Positions 1-8,950 of a DNA stretch of 64,000 nucleotides are shown piece after piece. Location of the stretch: assembly GCF_014395785.1 (NCBI RefSeq), contig NZ_CP060713.1:3934501-3998500 (forward strand), in the 5' to 3' direction. The DNA is from Nocardioides mesophilus (GTDB lineage Bacteria > Actinomycetota > Actinomycetes > Propionibacteriales > Nocardioidaceae). Every line of letters starts with the position of its first letter. Position 1 is the first letter of the stretch. Both the position numbers and the translations under genes were made by a program. A model generated the notes under the pieces. The model did no database searches. It was not told where the DNA came from and saw nothing but the letters and a program-made list of their open reading frames with translations.

Positions 1-791
1 GCGGCCTGGTCCAGGTGCTTCAGGGGCCGGGAATCTCCGACATCCCCGCGGCGCTGCAGCAGGGACGCCTCGGCGTCCCCCGTCTCACGCGTGCCGCCGG
101 TCGCTGGGCCCGGCAGCTCCGCGAGGCCGGGGTGAACATGAACCTGGCTCCCGTGATGGACACCGTCCCGGGCCCGGAGGCAGCTCGGCTGAACCCGCCG
201 ATCGGGGCCTTCGACCGCGAGTTCGGCTACACGCCACTCCGGGTCTCCCGGCACGGCTCCGCGTTCCTTCGCGGGATGGCGGCGAACGGCATCGTGCCGG
301 TGGCGAAGCACTTCCCGGGGCTGGGCCGGGTGCGCGCCAACCCCGACACGTCCACCGGCGTTGTGGACCGGGTCACCCGGCGCGGCGACGCCTACCTGCG
401 ACCGTTCCGGGCGGCGGTCGGCGCCGGCGTTCCGTTCATGATGATGTCCACCGCCTCCTACGCCCGGATGGATCCGGGCCGTCCGGCCGCCTTCTCCCGG
501 TTCATCATCCGCACCGTGCTGCGCGGTGACCTCGGGTTCCACGGCGCCGTGATCTCCGACGACCTCGGCCTGGCCCGTCAGGTCTCGCCGTGGCCGCCCG
601 GTGCGCGGGCGGTCAAGTTCATCCGGGCAGGGGGAGACCTGGTGCTCACGGTGAGCCCGCGCCCGCTCCCGGCGATGTACGCCGCCGTCCTCCAGCGCGC
701 CCGGAACAACGCGGGCTTCCGGGCCAAGGTGGACCGCGCCGCGCTCCGGGTGCTCAAGGTCAAGGAGCGGCGGCACCTGCTCGCAGGCTGA
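1..791 (+). CDS. glycoside hydrolase family 3 (beta-N-acetylhexosaminidase-like), 5' end outside window
   Basis: C-terminal part of a GH3 N-terminal-domain protein. The reading frame is open from base 3 and the GTG at 15 lies inside conserved sequence, so the true start is upstream of the window. Visible family blocks are NLAPVMD, KHFPGLG and ISDDLGLA; the Asp pair of the last block includes the expected nucleophile of GH3. NagZ-type enzymes carry a His-Asp dyad (FPGHG...DSH) that cuts GlcNAc-anhydroMurNAc; here it reads FPGLG and PDTS, so the acid/base arrangement of classical NagZ is missing. It could be a divergent hydrolase or a non-catalytic member. The protein ends at a clean TGA without the C-terminal GH3_C domain. 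Confidence 0.8.
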   Translation, partial: GLVQVLQGPGISDIPAALQQGRLGVPRLTRAAGRWARQLREAGVNMNLAPVMDTVPGPEAARLNPPIGAFDREFGYTPLRVSRHGSAFLRGMAANGIVPVAKHFPGLGRVRANPDTSTGVVDRVTRRGDAYLRPFRAAVGAGVPFMMMSTASYARMDPGRPAAFSRFIIRTVLRGDLGFHGAVISDDLGLARQVSPWPPGARAVKFIRAGGDLVLTVSPRPLPAMYAAVLQRARNNAGFRAKVDRAALRVLKVKERRHLLAG

Positions 792-865
792 GCGCCTGCT
801 GAGGCGGTCGCCCGCACCCAGCAGACGTGCTGGCGGCGCCTGGGCATCCCGGCTTACATTGCCGG

Positions 866-1660
866 ATGGAGACTCGCGCGGGTGAGGTGACCGTCCACTA
901 CGTCGAGCACGGAGCCGGCCGGCCGGTCCTGGTGCTGCACGGCGCCGGCGTCGACCACCGCGAGCCCGAGGCCTGCTTCGAACCGGTCTTCGACGCTCTC
1001 CCGGGATTCAGGCGGATCTACCCCGACCTGCCGGGCATGGGGCGGACGGCGGCGCCCGACTCGCTGCGCGGCGCCGAGGACGTCCTGGACACGCTCCTGG
1101 AGCTCGCCGGGCAGGTCGGCGGCGGGGACCCCTACCTCCTCATCGGCCACTCGGCGGGCGCCTACTACGCGCAGGCGATGGCCACGAGGGCGCCGGCGCA
1201 GGTCGCCGGGCTTGCGCTCGTCTGCCCGCTGGTGCCGGGCGTTCGTGACGTCCCGGCGCATCGCGTCGCGGTCGTGTCCGACGACATCGGCGACGACGAC
1301 TTCCGCGGCTACTTCGTGATCCACACGCCGGAGATGCTCGAGCGCTACGAACGCCATGTCGCCCCGGCAGCCGCGCTCGTGGACGCCGCGGCGCTGGAGC
1401 GGATCGGGCAGCGGTGGGAGATCGCTGCCGCGGGCGGGTCCGCGTACGCCGGTCCCACGCTGGTCGTCGCGGGGCGGTTGGACTCGACGGTCGGGTACGT
1501 CGGCGCCGCGGACCTTCTCCACCACTACCCGCACGCCACGCTCGCGGTGGTCGACGACGCCGGTCACGCCTTGCCTCACGAGCAGCCGGATCTGCTGCGT
1601 GCACTCGTCGGCGAGTGGCTCGAGCGCGTGCAGCGGTCGGTCCAGCACGGTCGCGTCTGA
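866..1660 (+). CDS. alpha/beta hydrolase
   Basis: About 264 residues with the full alpha/beta-hydrolase layout: VLHGAG oxyanion region, nucleophile elbow GHSAG near residue 100, acid in AGRLDS, and catalytic His in DAGHALPHEQP near the C-terminus. The ATG at 866 (METRAGEV) is chosen because homology begins there; the upstream GTG adds only non-conserved residues. The substrate cannot be told from sequence; the fold covers esterases, lipases, epoxide hydrolases and C-C hydrolases. It stands alone, 75 bp after the GH3 gene and convergent with the kinase gene. Confidence 0.85.
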   Translation: METRAGEVTVHYVEHGAGRPVLVLHGAGVDHREPEACFEPVFDALPGFRRIYPDLPGMGRTAAPDSLRGAEDVLDTLLELAGQVGGGDPYLLIGHSAGAYYAQAMATRAPAQVAGLALVCPLVPGVRDVPAHRVAVVSDDIGDDDFRGYFVIHTPEMLERYERHVAPAAALVDAAALERIGQRWEIAAAGGSAYAGPTLVVAGRLDSTVGYVGAADLLHHYPHATLAVVDDAGHALPHEQPDLLRALVGEWLERVQRSVQHGRV

Positions 1661-1677
1661 GTCATCGCGCGCCGGAC

Positions 1678-3051
1678 TCACAGAGGGAGGCTGGCTACGA
1701 CTCTGCCGTCGCCGGCGACGAGCGTGCCGCCGACGAGCGCGGCTCGATCGTGCATGGAGGTGATGCCGGTGCCTGGCTGCTAGGAGCCGGCGGTTCCTCC
1801 GTTGTCGACCACTTCCACGGTGAGCGCTTGGGGGCTCGTCGTCAGGGTGACTGTGGCGGACGTCGCCCCGGAGTGCCGGACGACGTTCGTGAGAGCCTCC
1901 AACCCGATCCGGTAGGCCGCCACCTCGATCGCCGCGCCGAGGCGGGGCAGCTCGTCGGAGCAGACGGTGACAGGTAGCGGCAGGTTGGAGGCGTGCTGGC
2001 GCAGGGCGGCCACCAGTCCGAGCTCGTCGAGCGCAGGCGGCCGGAGACCGTCGACGAGGCGACGGATCTCCCTGATCGCGCACTCGGTCGAGGTCCGCAC
2101 GGACGCCAGGTGCCTCCGGGCAGCGGCAGGGTCGGAGTCGAGGAGGTTCCGCGCAGCGTCCGCCGCGTAGGCCGCTCCGGTGAGGGTGGGCCCGAGTCCG
2201 TCGTGGAGGTCGTGGCGCAACCGCCGCCGCTCGTCCTCGATGCCGGCGATGGCCGCTTCGCGGGAGGCCCGAAGACGGACCGTCTGCGCGAGCAGCGGCG
2301 CCACAACCCGCAGGACCTGCTCATCGGTCCGAGGCAGCCGCAGGTCGCCTGCGCGCAGCCCCACCACGAGCTCGCCGGCCTCCTCCGTGCCCAGTCTGAG
2401 CGGGAGGCTGTGGGTGTAGGTGACCGGAGTTCCCGCCGTCGCCAGCGTCCTCCCGCCGGAGAGGAGCGCCGCGTACGGGTGGACCAGCGCCTGGCGCACG
2501 GCGTCCAGAGCCAGCACCGGATCGTCGCTCACGGAGTCCGCGACACGGGTGGCCGCGCCGAGCGGGTCAGGTCGGTCGCCGAACAGCAGCTGATCGACGA
2601 CTCCACGAAGCAGGACCCGCAGTGGGTGGACCCCGGCTGCGCAGACCACGCCGACCAGCGCGAACGTCGCCGGGCTCATCGCGCCCGCACCGAGCAGGGT
2701 GAGCAGTGCCCACAACCCGACGAAGGCTGCGATGTAGGCAGTCACGACGACCACCGCAACGACGACACCGACCAGAAGCCCGTGAACGTCCACGAGCCTC
2801 GGGCGAAGCACGCCGACGACAAGCGCCGCCAGCAGCGGCAGCGCGAGGACGGTCAGGACCGCCGGAGGAACGCTGCGGACGCGGCTGGTGTCTGCGAACA
2901 CGAGCACCACCGTGACGGCCGCGACCGGCACGGCGGCGACGACCAGCCACAGCAGCACCTCCCGCTCGCGCGGCGACCCGACTTCCAGTCGCCACCAGCA
3001 GGCTGCGATCAGTCCAAGGGCCAGGACGAAGAGCAGCGTCCCCTCACCCAC
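1678..3051 (-). pseudogene. NarL-type sensor histidine kinase interrupted by an in-frame TAG
   Basis: Membrane sensor kinase of the HisKA_3/LuxR class. Five or so hydrophobic segments fill the first 160 residues. The phosphoacceptor motif LRHDLHDGLG follows, then an N box (EALTNVVRHS) and the D box VVDNGG. The frame then meets TAG at 1780-1782. Reading straight through it gives GTGITSMHDRAALVGG and ends VVASLPL at TGA 1678-1680, which is exactly the missing G2 box and C-terminus of the ATPase domain. So one nonsense codon, probably from TGG, splits an otherwise intact gene. The start is probably GTG 3051, overlapping the regulator stop by 8 bp; an upstream GTG at 3078 also exists. Without readthrough the ATP lid is lost. 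Confidence 0.75.
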
Positions 3052-3595
3052 GGCGACCCAGCCCCTCTTCCCGGGCACGAACGATGGCCTCCGACCTGTC
3101 GCTCAGCTGGAGCTTGGCGAAGATCGATGAGACGTGGTTGGCCACGGTCTTGGGCGAGAGACGCAGGCGTTCGGCGATCGCGTTGTTGCGGAGCCCGCCG
3201 GCGATCAGGTCCAGGATCTCGCGCTCCCGGGTCGTCAGCTGGGGGAAGGGCGTGGCGCCGCCCCCGGTGAAGTGCTGCAACATCCGTGTTGCCACTCCGG
3301 GGCCGAAGATCGCCTCTCCAGCGACGACGCCACGCAAAGCGCGCTCGAGTTCGTCCTGGCCCGCGCCCTTGAGCAAGTAGCCCTGGGCGCCGGCTCGCAT
3401 GGCGGCCAGGACCGTCTCGTCGTCCTCGAGCATCGACAGCACGAGCACCGAGGTGTCCGGGGAGGCCGCACGGATCCGTCGGGTCGCCTCCAGCCCGTCG
3501 GCGCCCGGCATCCGCAGATCCATGAGCACCACGTCGGGGCGGGTCAGCAGGACCTCGCGCACCACCGAGTCACCGTCGGTCGCCTGGCCCACCAC
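3044..3595 (-). pseudogene. LuxR/NarL-family response regulator lacking its N-terminus
   Basis: Receiver plus LuxR helix-turn-helix. The phospho-acceptor Asp is in VVLMDLRMPG, the conserved Lys in GYLLKGA, and the C-terminal HTH runs from LTTREREIL through SPKTVANHVSSIFAKL. The first roughly 30 residues of a receiver, including strand beta-1 and the acidic Asp pair that binds magnesium, are missing. Recognisable homology begins at GLEVVGQ (about 3604) and the upstream frame reaches a stop at 3632. The gene should form an operon with the kinase that overlaps its 3' end. As it stands it cannot be phosphorylated normally, and its promoter is gone because the acetyltransferase gene abuts it head-to-head. 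Confidence 0.75.
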
Positions 3596-3604
3596 CTCGA
3601 GGCC

Positions 3605-3625
3605 GGTCCGACCGTGCGCGCGCCG
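3605..3625. other. fusion junction between two 5'-truncated divergent genes
   Basis: Regulator homology on the minus strand runs up to about 3604, and acetyltransferase homology on the plus strand starts by about 3619 (ADRFIAACLQMADEG). Nothing is left between them for two start codons, ribosome sites and promoters. The simplest reading is a deletion that removed the intergenic region and both N-termini; an assembly join would look the same. Confidence 0.65.
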
Positions 3626-3651
3626 ATCGATTCATCGCGGCCTGCCTGCAG

Positions 3652-4047
3652 ATGGCGGACGAAGGCACCGGAGCCCGGCTGGCCATCGTCCGTGGCGACG
3701 ACGGCACCTTCATCGGCTGGTGCAGCCTCAGCCGGTGGAACCCGGGCTTCCGCAGCGCCTCGTTGACCTACTGCCTCGACCACTCGGCCTGGGGACGGGG
3801 CTACGCGACCGAGGCCGTAGGTGCCCTGCTGCACTGGGGATTCGACACGCTGGGCCTGAACCGGGTCCAGGCCGAGACCGATACCCGCAACCTGGCCTCT
3901 GCCAGGGTCCTGCAGAAGCTCGGGTTCGTGCGTGAAGGCATGCTGCGGGAGGACTGCGTCGTGAACGGCGAGGTGTCGGACTCGTGGGTCTTCGGGTTGC
4001 TCAGCCGGGAGTGGCGGGCGTTGTCCGGGCCGGCTCACGGAGGCTGA
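3652..4047 (+). pseudogene. GNAT-family N-acetyltransferase, 5' truncated
   Basis: RimJ/RimL-type GNAT C-terminal two thirds. FIGWCSLSRWNP forms the central strands, WGRGYATEAV is the acetyl-CoA-binding motif A, and NLASARVLQKLGFVREG is motif B. The ATG at 3652 is only the first in-frame start. Family-like residues (ADRFIAACLQ) continue upstream to about 3619, so the original gene was about 50-60 residues longer. The missing part holds the first strand and helix of the fold, so activity is doubtful. Confidence 0.7.
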
Positions 4048-4090
4048 GTCCTCCTCGCTCGCGAGACGGGCCCAGGTAGGGCGGGAGCCG

Positions 4091-4471
4091 TCAGCCGATG
4101 TGCTCCATCGCCACTCGCCATACGCCGTCCGGCTCCTTGCGCCACACGAGGATGCCCCGCACGTCGACCGTCGTCGGCTGGCTCTCCGCAGGTCCGCTGA
4201 CCCAGGACGCCTGGCACCAGACCGCCACGAGGCCCTCCCGTCCTTCGGTGCGCAGCGGCCGGATGGACACCGACCCCAACGGACGCATCGATCCGGCCAT
4301 GGCCAGCAGCGACTCGCGGCCGACGACTGCGTGCTCGCCACCTCCGTCGAACACCGCGTCCTCGGTGTACTCCAGGACCCAGCTCGTGGGGTCGGCCGCT
4401 TCGAGGGCAGCTTCCAGCCGACGCTCCGCCTCCCGGATCTCGGACTCGTCGAACGGTGCCTGCGGATGCAT
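4091..4471 (-). CDS. SnoaL/DUF4440-like small alpha+beta barrel protein
   Basis: A 126-residue protein starting at ATG 4471 (MHPQAPFDESEIREAERRL). The layout is an N-terminal helix, then TSWVLEYTEDAVFDGGG, then strands ending VWRKEPDGVWRVAMEHI, the usual cone fold of nuclear-transport-factor-2-like proteins. Family members include ketosteroid isomerases, cyclases and calmodulin-kinase association-like domains; no specific activity can be assigned. The open frame extends further upstream but those residues look non-coding. Confidence 0.75.
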   Translation of the reverse strand: MHPQAPFDESEIREAERRLEAALEAADPTSWVLEYTEDAVFDGGGEHAVVGRESLLAMAGSMRPLGSVSIRPLRTEGREGLVAVWCQASWVSGPAESQPTTVDVRGILVWRKEPDGVWRVAMEHIG

Positions 4472-4606
4472 GGTCACCCACCTTCCGGGCTCGAGGCCGA
4501 AGTCGTCGGACGACCGGGCGCGGCCGTCATCAGCAGTGTGGCCTCCGGTGGCGCCGAGCGACAGCCTGTCGCGCCCGCCAGCACGGCCGGGGGTCATCAT
4601 GGACGG

Positions 4607-5014
4607 ATGCACTTCACCGAGTACGAGCTCACCGCGGCGGTCACCGGGGCGGCCAAGGGCGTCCTGGCGAGCAAGAAGCGCCGCAGGCGCGGCACGGACG
4701 TCGACGCGGAGTGGGACGCCATGGACCGCTACCAGCGGTTCAAGCTGCTCGACGCGGTCGGCAGCCAGGTGCTTCCCGTGCTGGTGGCCCTGCCCGACGT
4801 ACCGGTCGCGCCCGGCACCAGGCCGTCCTACTCCCACCAGCAGATCCAGGAAGTCGTCCGCGGACTGGTCGGCGACGACATCGGCAAGATGCAGCGTCTG
4901 GTGGTGGTCAAGGCACGCACGGCGCTCGTGCAAACGGCCCTCACCCATGTTCCGCCGCGATCGACCGAGCCGGGGACTCCGGCGAGCAGCCCTGGGCCGG
5001 CCCCCGGTCGATAG
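4607..5014 (+). CDS. hypothetical protein, 135 aa
   Basis: Starts at ATG 4607 (MHFTEYELTAAV). It has an acidic-basic helical N-terminal half with a Lys/Arg patch (ASKKRRRRG), a middle PVLVALPDVPV segment, a helical QQIQEVVRGLVGDDIGKMQRL region and a Pro/Ser-rich tail. No signal peptide or membrane segment. I do not recognise the family. It is divergent from the SnoaL-like gene and convergent with the patatin gene. Confidence 0.6.
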   Translation: MHFTEYELTAAVTGAAKGVLASKKRRRRGTDVDAEWDAMDRYQRFKLLDAVGSQVLPVLVALPDVPVAPGTRPSYSHQQIQEVVRGLVGDDIGKMQRLVVVKARTALVQTALTHVPPRSTEPGTPASSPGPAPGR

Positions 5015-5044
5015 TGAGGCCCGCGGAGGGGCCCACCCGTGCTC

Positions 5045-6064
5045 TCAGGTGGTGGGCCGCCCGACTCCCCGGAAGGTAGCGAGGTAGTCCGCCCAGTCCC
5101 ACTCCCTCAGGAACCGGGTGGCTGCCGCTCGGCCGTTCTCGAACAGTGCCGTGGCCTGAGCACGACTGAGCCCGAAGTCGATCGGGTTGACCCCTGCGCT
5201 GTCGACCCGCATCGTCCGGACCTTCACCCACGGCTTGGCGAGGTGCGCCTGGTCACGGCCGACGATCGCGGTCATGGCCAGGTCCGCGGCCAACGCGACG
5301 GGGCCGTGCTGGAACAGGCCCGCGATGGGTACGAGCTTGGCCGCATCCACGGGGAGGAGCGGCAGCAGCTTGACGCCGAAGGTCGGCCAGCGCGGTGGCC
5401 GACCGTCGGTCCGGTCGAAGATGTCGATCGGGAAGTTGGACAGCACGCCGCCGTCCACCAGCGTCGAGGTCGCCCCGTCGGCGCCCGTCAAGGTGACAGG
5501 CTCGTAGAAGAACGGGATCGACATGGACGCGCGAACGGCGTCAGCCACCCGCTGGCGACCCGGTTCGAGGCCGTAGGTGCCCTCGTAGTCCCAGGGGAAG
5601 TGCACGAGCTCGCCGCGCGTCACGTCGGTGGCGGTGACCACCAGGCGGAAGCGGCGCTCCGGCGGCAGGGACGACCCCGGGTCGTCGAGGGCGAGGTCGG
5701 CGAACGTCTCGACGCCGCACTCGTCGACGAGGAGGTTCCCGAGCCACTCCCGGACCCGGTCGCCCTCGAAGACGCCGTCGTCCATCAGCAGCGAGAGCAG
5801 GGGTCCGCCGATGGGCACCCGGTCCAGAAGCGATCGGTCGGCGAACTGCCGGTAGTCCAACGTCGCCATGATGTCCGTGATCCGCGACGAGCGCATGCCC
5901 GCGGCCACCAGTGCCCCGACGATCGAGCCGGCGGAGGTGCCGGCCACCCTCGGGAACGAGTAACCGGCTTCCTCGAGCACGGAGATCGCTCCGACGTGTC
6001 CGATGCCCAGCACGCCCCCGCCCTCGAGGACGAGGTCTGCCTCGAGCACCGACGGATCAGCCAT
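5045..6064 (-). CDS. patatin-like phospholipase (RssA/YchK type)
   Basis: 339 residues with all patatin hallmarks: oxyanion glycine loop LEGGGVLGIGHVG near residue 15, nucleophile elbow GTSAGS near residue 47, and catalytic Asp in DGGVLSNFP. The Ser-Asp dyad hydrolyses acyl esters of lipids. No signal peptide is seen, so it is cytoplasmic or membrane-associated. ATG 6064 (MADPSVLE) is preferred; a GTG three codons earlier is possible. It is monocistronic. Confidence 0.88.
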   Translation of the reverse strand: MADPSVLEADLVLEGGGVLGIGHVGAISVLEEAGYSFPRVAGTSAGSIVGALVAAGMRSSRITDIMATLDYRQFADRSLLDRVPIGGPLLSLLMDDGVFEGDRVREWLGNLLVDECGVETFADLALDDPGSSLPPERRFRLVVTATDVTRGELVHFPWDYEGTYGLEPGRQRVADAVRASMSIPFFYEPVTLTGADGATSTLVDGGVLSNFPIDIFDRTDGRPPRWPTFGVKLLPLLPVDAAKLVPIAGLFQHGPVALAADLAMTAIVGRDQAHLAKPWVKVRTMRVDSAGVNPIDFGLSRAQATALFENGRAAATRFLREWDWADYLATFRGVGRPTT

Positions 6065-6239
6065 GGTCTCCACTCCCGAGGGCTCGGGGAACGCACCCGC
6101 GCCCGTCCGTGGCGACGGTAGTGCGCCGGGGTAGGGGCCGCAATGGCACCTCGTCGCGACAGGGCTCGCCCGATCCCCGGCGCCCATGCCGAGCCGATAG
6201 GCCCTTCCAGCCAGGTCCGGGCGTGGCTAGGTTCCAGGC

Positions 6240-6704
6240 ATGAGCATCGACGACATCGGTCCCCGTCCCCAGGCGTTCGACCTGGAGACAGAGACGCTCG
6301 ACAATTCCAACTACCGCACCGTCGTCTGGAGCGGCAGCCATCTGCAGGTGACCCTCATGTCGATCCCGGTCGGCGGCGACATCGGACTCGAGAGACACCC
6401 CGACACCGACCAGTTCATCCGACTCGACCGCGGCCGCGGTCGCGCCCAGATGGGACCGGCCAAGGACGAGCTGACCTTCGACCACGAGGTGAGCGACGGC
6501 TGGTGTGTCCTGGTTCCGGCCGGCAGCTGGCACAACGTGACCAACGTCGGCGAGGAGCCGATGCAGGTCTACACCGTCTACGCGCCGCAGCACCACAAGC
6601 CGGGCAAGGTGCACCAGACCCAGGCGACCGCCGCCGCCGACACCGACGACGAACCCGCCGAGTGGTCGGTCCAACCGCACCCGGTCGCAGACCAGCACGC
6701 CTGA
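6240..6704 (+). CDS. cupin-domain protein
   Basis: 154 residues forming one cupin barrel. Motif 1 is represented by LERHPDTDQFIRLDRGRG, with metal-ligand His and Asp/Gln, and motif 2 by VPAGSWHNVTNVG, with His. The C-terminal tail is acidic and likely disordered. Single cupins like this include mannose-6-phosphate isomerase-like and quercetinase-like proteins; no substrate is predictable. It is convergent with the epimerase gene 22 bp downstream. Confidence 0.82.
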   Translation: MSIDDIGPRPQAFDLETETLDNSNYRTVVWSGSHLQVTLMSIPVGGDIGLERHPDTDQFIRLDRGRGRAQMGPAKDELTFDHEVSDGWCVLVPAGSWHNVTNVGEEPMQVYTVYAPQHHKPGKVHQTQATAAADTDDEPAEWSVQPHPVADQHA

Positions 6705-6726
6705 GCCGAGCGCGCCGGAGCCGCGC

Positions 6727-7632
6727 TCAGCCGTGCTCGGCCCCGGGGTCGGCCAGCACGTCGCGCCAGGAGTGACGCGGGGCGAACCCCAGGAGGTCGC
6801 GTGCCTTGTCGATGGCGTAGAAGGTCTCGTCGCGGCCCATCTCCCGACGCACCTCCACCCCGTCGTAGAAACGGTCCTGGAGCTCCTGGGTCGTCGCAGC
6901 CACCGACAGGTCCGGGTTGGCCACGTTGAAGACCTCGTAGCCCAGACCGTCGGTCTCGAGGCAGCACTGCACCATCTGGCCGAGATCGCGGACGTCGATG
7001 TAGGCGAACAGGTTGCGGCGCCGCAGCGCCGGGTCGTCGAGGAAGGCAGGGAACATCTCGGCGTACTCGTGGGGCTCGATGACGTTGTTGATCCGCAAGC
7101 CATACACGTCGGCACCGGTGCGGGCGTGGAACGAGCGCGCCGTCACCTCGCCGGCGACCTTCGACATCGCGTAGGAGTCCTCGGGGACCGTCGGATGGTC
7201 CTCGTCGACGGGCACGTAGAGCGGGCGGCGCTCGCCCTGGGCGAAGCAGATCCCGTAGGTCGTCTCCGAGGAGGCGAACACGACCTTGCGCACGCCCAAC
7301 CGGGTCGCGGCCTCGAGCACGTTGTAGGTGCTGAGGACGTTCGTCGCGTAGGTCGCCGCGTCCGACGTGAGCAGGATCGCCGGCACCGCGGCGAAGTGCA
7401 CCACGGCGTCGTAGGTGGGCTTCGTCGGCAGGTCCAGCTCCTCGAAGGTCGCCAGGCCGGCCAGCGCAGAGTAGGTCTCACCGGCATCGGTCAGGTCGAC
7501 GCGAAGGTCGGCGACCGCCGGGTGCCCCAGCGGGACGAGGTCGGCGTTGGTGACGTGGTGGCCCTGCTCGGCGAGGTACGGCGCGACGTGCCTGCCGGCC
7601 TTGCCGCTGCCACCGGTGAAGAAGATGCGCAT
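6727..7632 (-). CDS. NAD-dependent epimerase/dehydratase (extended SDR)
   Basis: 301 residues. The N-terminal nucleotide motif TGGSGKAG and an acidic NADL after beta-2 favour NAD. The active-site Ser/Thr is in FASSETTYG, the SYAMSKVAGE motif supplies Tyr and Lys, and the C-terminus is substrate-binding (IEPHEYAEMFPAFL, YAIDKARDLLGF). It resembles UDP-hexose 4-epimerase-like or uronate dehydrogenase-like enzymes. It is not inside a sugar cluster, so the substrate stays open. Confidence 0.87.
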   Translation of the reverse strand: MRIFFTGGSGKAGRHVAPYLAEQGHHVTNADLVPLGHPAVADLRVDLTDAGETYSALAGLATFEELDLPTKPTYDAVVHFAAVPAILLTSDAATYATNVLSTYNVLEAATRLGVRKVVFASSETTYGICFAQGERRPLYVPVDEDHPTVPEDSYAMSKVAGEVTARSFHARTGADVYGLRINNVIEPHEYAEMFPAFLDDPALRRRNLFAYIDVRDLGQMVQCCLETDGLGYEVFNVANPDLSVAATTQELQDRFYDGVEVRREMGRDETFYAIDKARDLLGFAPRHSWRDVLADPGAEHG

Positions 7633-7711
7633 GTGCCTTCATACCCCGAGGGCGTGGGTGGAGTCCCACCGGGCAGGCCCTTCATCGATCGACGGAGGGT
7701 CCGGAGGCGCC

Positions 7712-8893
7712 TCAACGCTGGGTTCTGCTGAACGGCCCCTCGCTGTCGAACACCAGCCGAGCGAACCGCTCGCCGATCTGTTGCTGGGTCTCCGCGTCCG
7801 GGTGCAGCGCGTCCGGAAGAGGCCGCTCTTCGGCGTCTGCGCGTCCGTAGAGCTCGAGACCGTCGAGGTAGCCGAGATGCGGGTCGGTGGCGCTGCGGGC
7901 GCCGACGATGCGAGCCAGCTCGTCGCGGACGACCTGGAGGGTGAGCTTGCCGCTCGCGACCTCGGCGGGGTCACCCGCGGCCCGGAAGCCGAGCCGTCCT
8001 TCGGCGAGACCTGCCGTGTCCATCTCGCTGGGACCCGGCGTCTCTTCGTGGATGGGACACATGATCGGCGAGACGACGAGAAGCGGCGTACTCGGGTGTC
8101 CTTCCCGGATCGTGTCGAGGAATCCGTGGACCGCTGGTGCGAACGCGCGAAGGCGCATCAGGTCGGTGTTGACGAGGTTGATCCCGATCTTCAGGCTGAT
8201 GAGATCAGCGCTGGTGTCGCGGATGACGCGCGCGACGAAGGGATCGAGCAGCGCGCTGCCCCCGAACCCGAGATTGAGCAGCTCGACCCCTCCGAGGGCG
8301 GCTGCGAGGGCCGGCCAGGTGGACGTGGGGCCGGCTGCGTTGGAGCCGTGGCTGATCGAGCTGCCGTGGTGCAGCCACAAGAGACGGCCATGGCCGGACA
8401 GGGGTTCGACCGGGGCGTCCGTCTTGAGCGCCACGAGCTCGGTGCGCTCGTTCCAGGGCAGCCAGACCTCGATCTCCTTGTCGGCGTCGCCAAGATCCCC
8501 GAACTCGATGACCGCCGTCTGGCCGGGGGTGACGTCGGCCGCGCCGCTCGCCATGTCGATCCTCAACGTGTCACCACCGGTCGCGGTCGCGCTCGCGGTC
8601 CTACGCCCGTCGACCTTCAGCTCGTAGACGCCGTCGGGACGCGGCGGTGCGCCCACGTAGACCATCTTGGTGGGCACGGTCTCCACCCGCACGTAGGTGG
8701 CCCGGGAGCGGAAGGCGAGCCGGACTCCGGACGGCTGGGCCTCGGCCATCGCCAGCTGGCCATCGGCGTACTGGCGCGCCGACGCGGGTAGCCGGTGGGG
8801 CAGCACGCCGCGCGAGGTCTGCTCGAGCTCGAGCGCGCCTCTCACGAGGTCCAGCGTGAGAGGTGTCGAGATCAGGTCCGAGATGTCGTCCAC
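7712..8893 (-). CDS. SGNH/GDSL hydrolase with N-terminal beta-sandwich
   Basis: 393 residues from GTG 8893. The first half is a beta-rich domain resembling the jelly-roll of carbohydrate esterase family 2. The second half carries SGNH blocks: HHGSSISHGS (nucleophile Ser), LGFGGSALLDP (block II Gly), LKIGINL (block III Asn) and LPDALHPDAE (block V Asp and His). It probably removes acetyl or other acyl groups from carbohydrate. No signal peptide is evident. Confidence 0.85.
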   Translation of the reverse strand: MDDISDLISTPLTLDLVRGALELEQTSRGVLPHRLPASARQYADGQLAMAEAQPSGVRLAFRSRATYVRVETVPTKMVYVGAPPRPDGVYELKVDGRRTASATATGGDTLRIDMASGAADVTPGQTAVIEFGDLGDADKEIEVWLPWNERTELVALKTDAPVEPLSGHGRLLWLHHGSSISHGSNAAGPTSTWPALAAALGGVELLNLGFGGSALLDPFVARVIRDTSADLISLKIGINLVNTDLMRLRAFAPAVHGFLDTIREGHPSTPLLVVSPIMCPIHEETPGPSEMDTAGLAEGRLGFRAAGDPAEVASGKLTLQVVRDELARIVGARSATDPHLGYLDGLELYGRADAEERPLPDALHPDAETQQQIGERFARLVFDSEGPFSRTQR

Positions 8894-8950
8894 ACGCCAA
8901 GCATGCCTCCCGTTCAGCGGGCAGGGTCGACACCCCCACGGTGTCGCCGG

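Noticed and set aside
1780-1782. Frameshift as the cause of the kinase truncation
   Set aside because: The missing G2 box is in the same frame immediately after the TAG, so a point nonsense change explains it.
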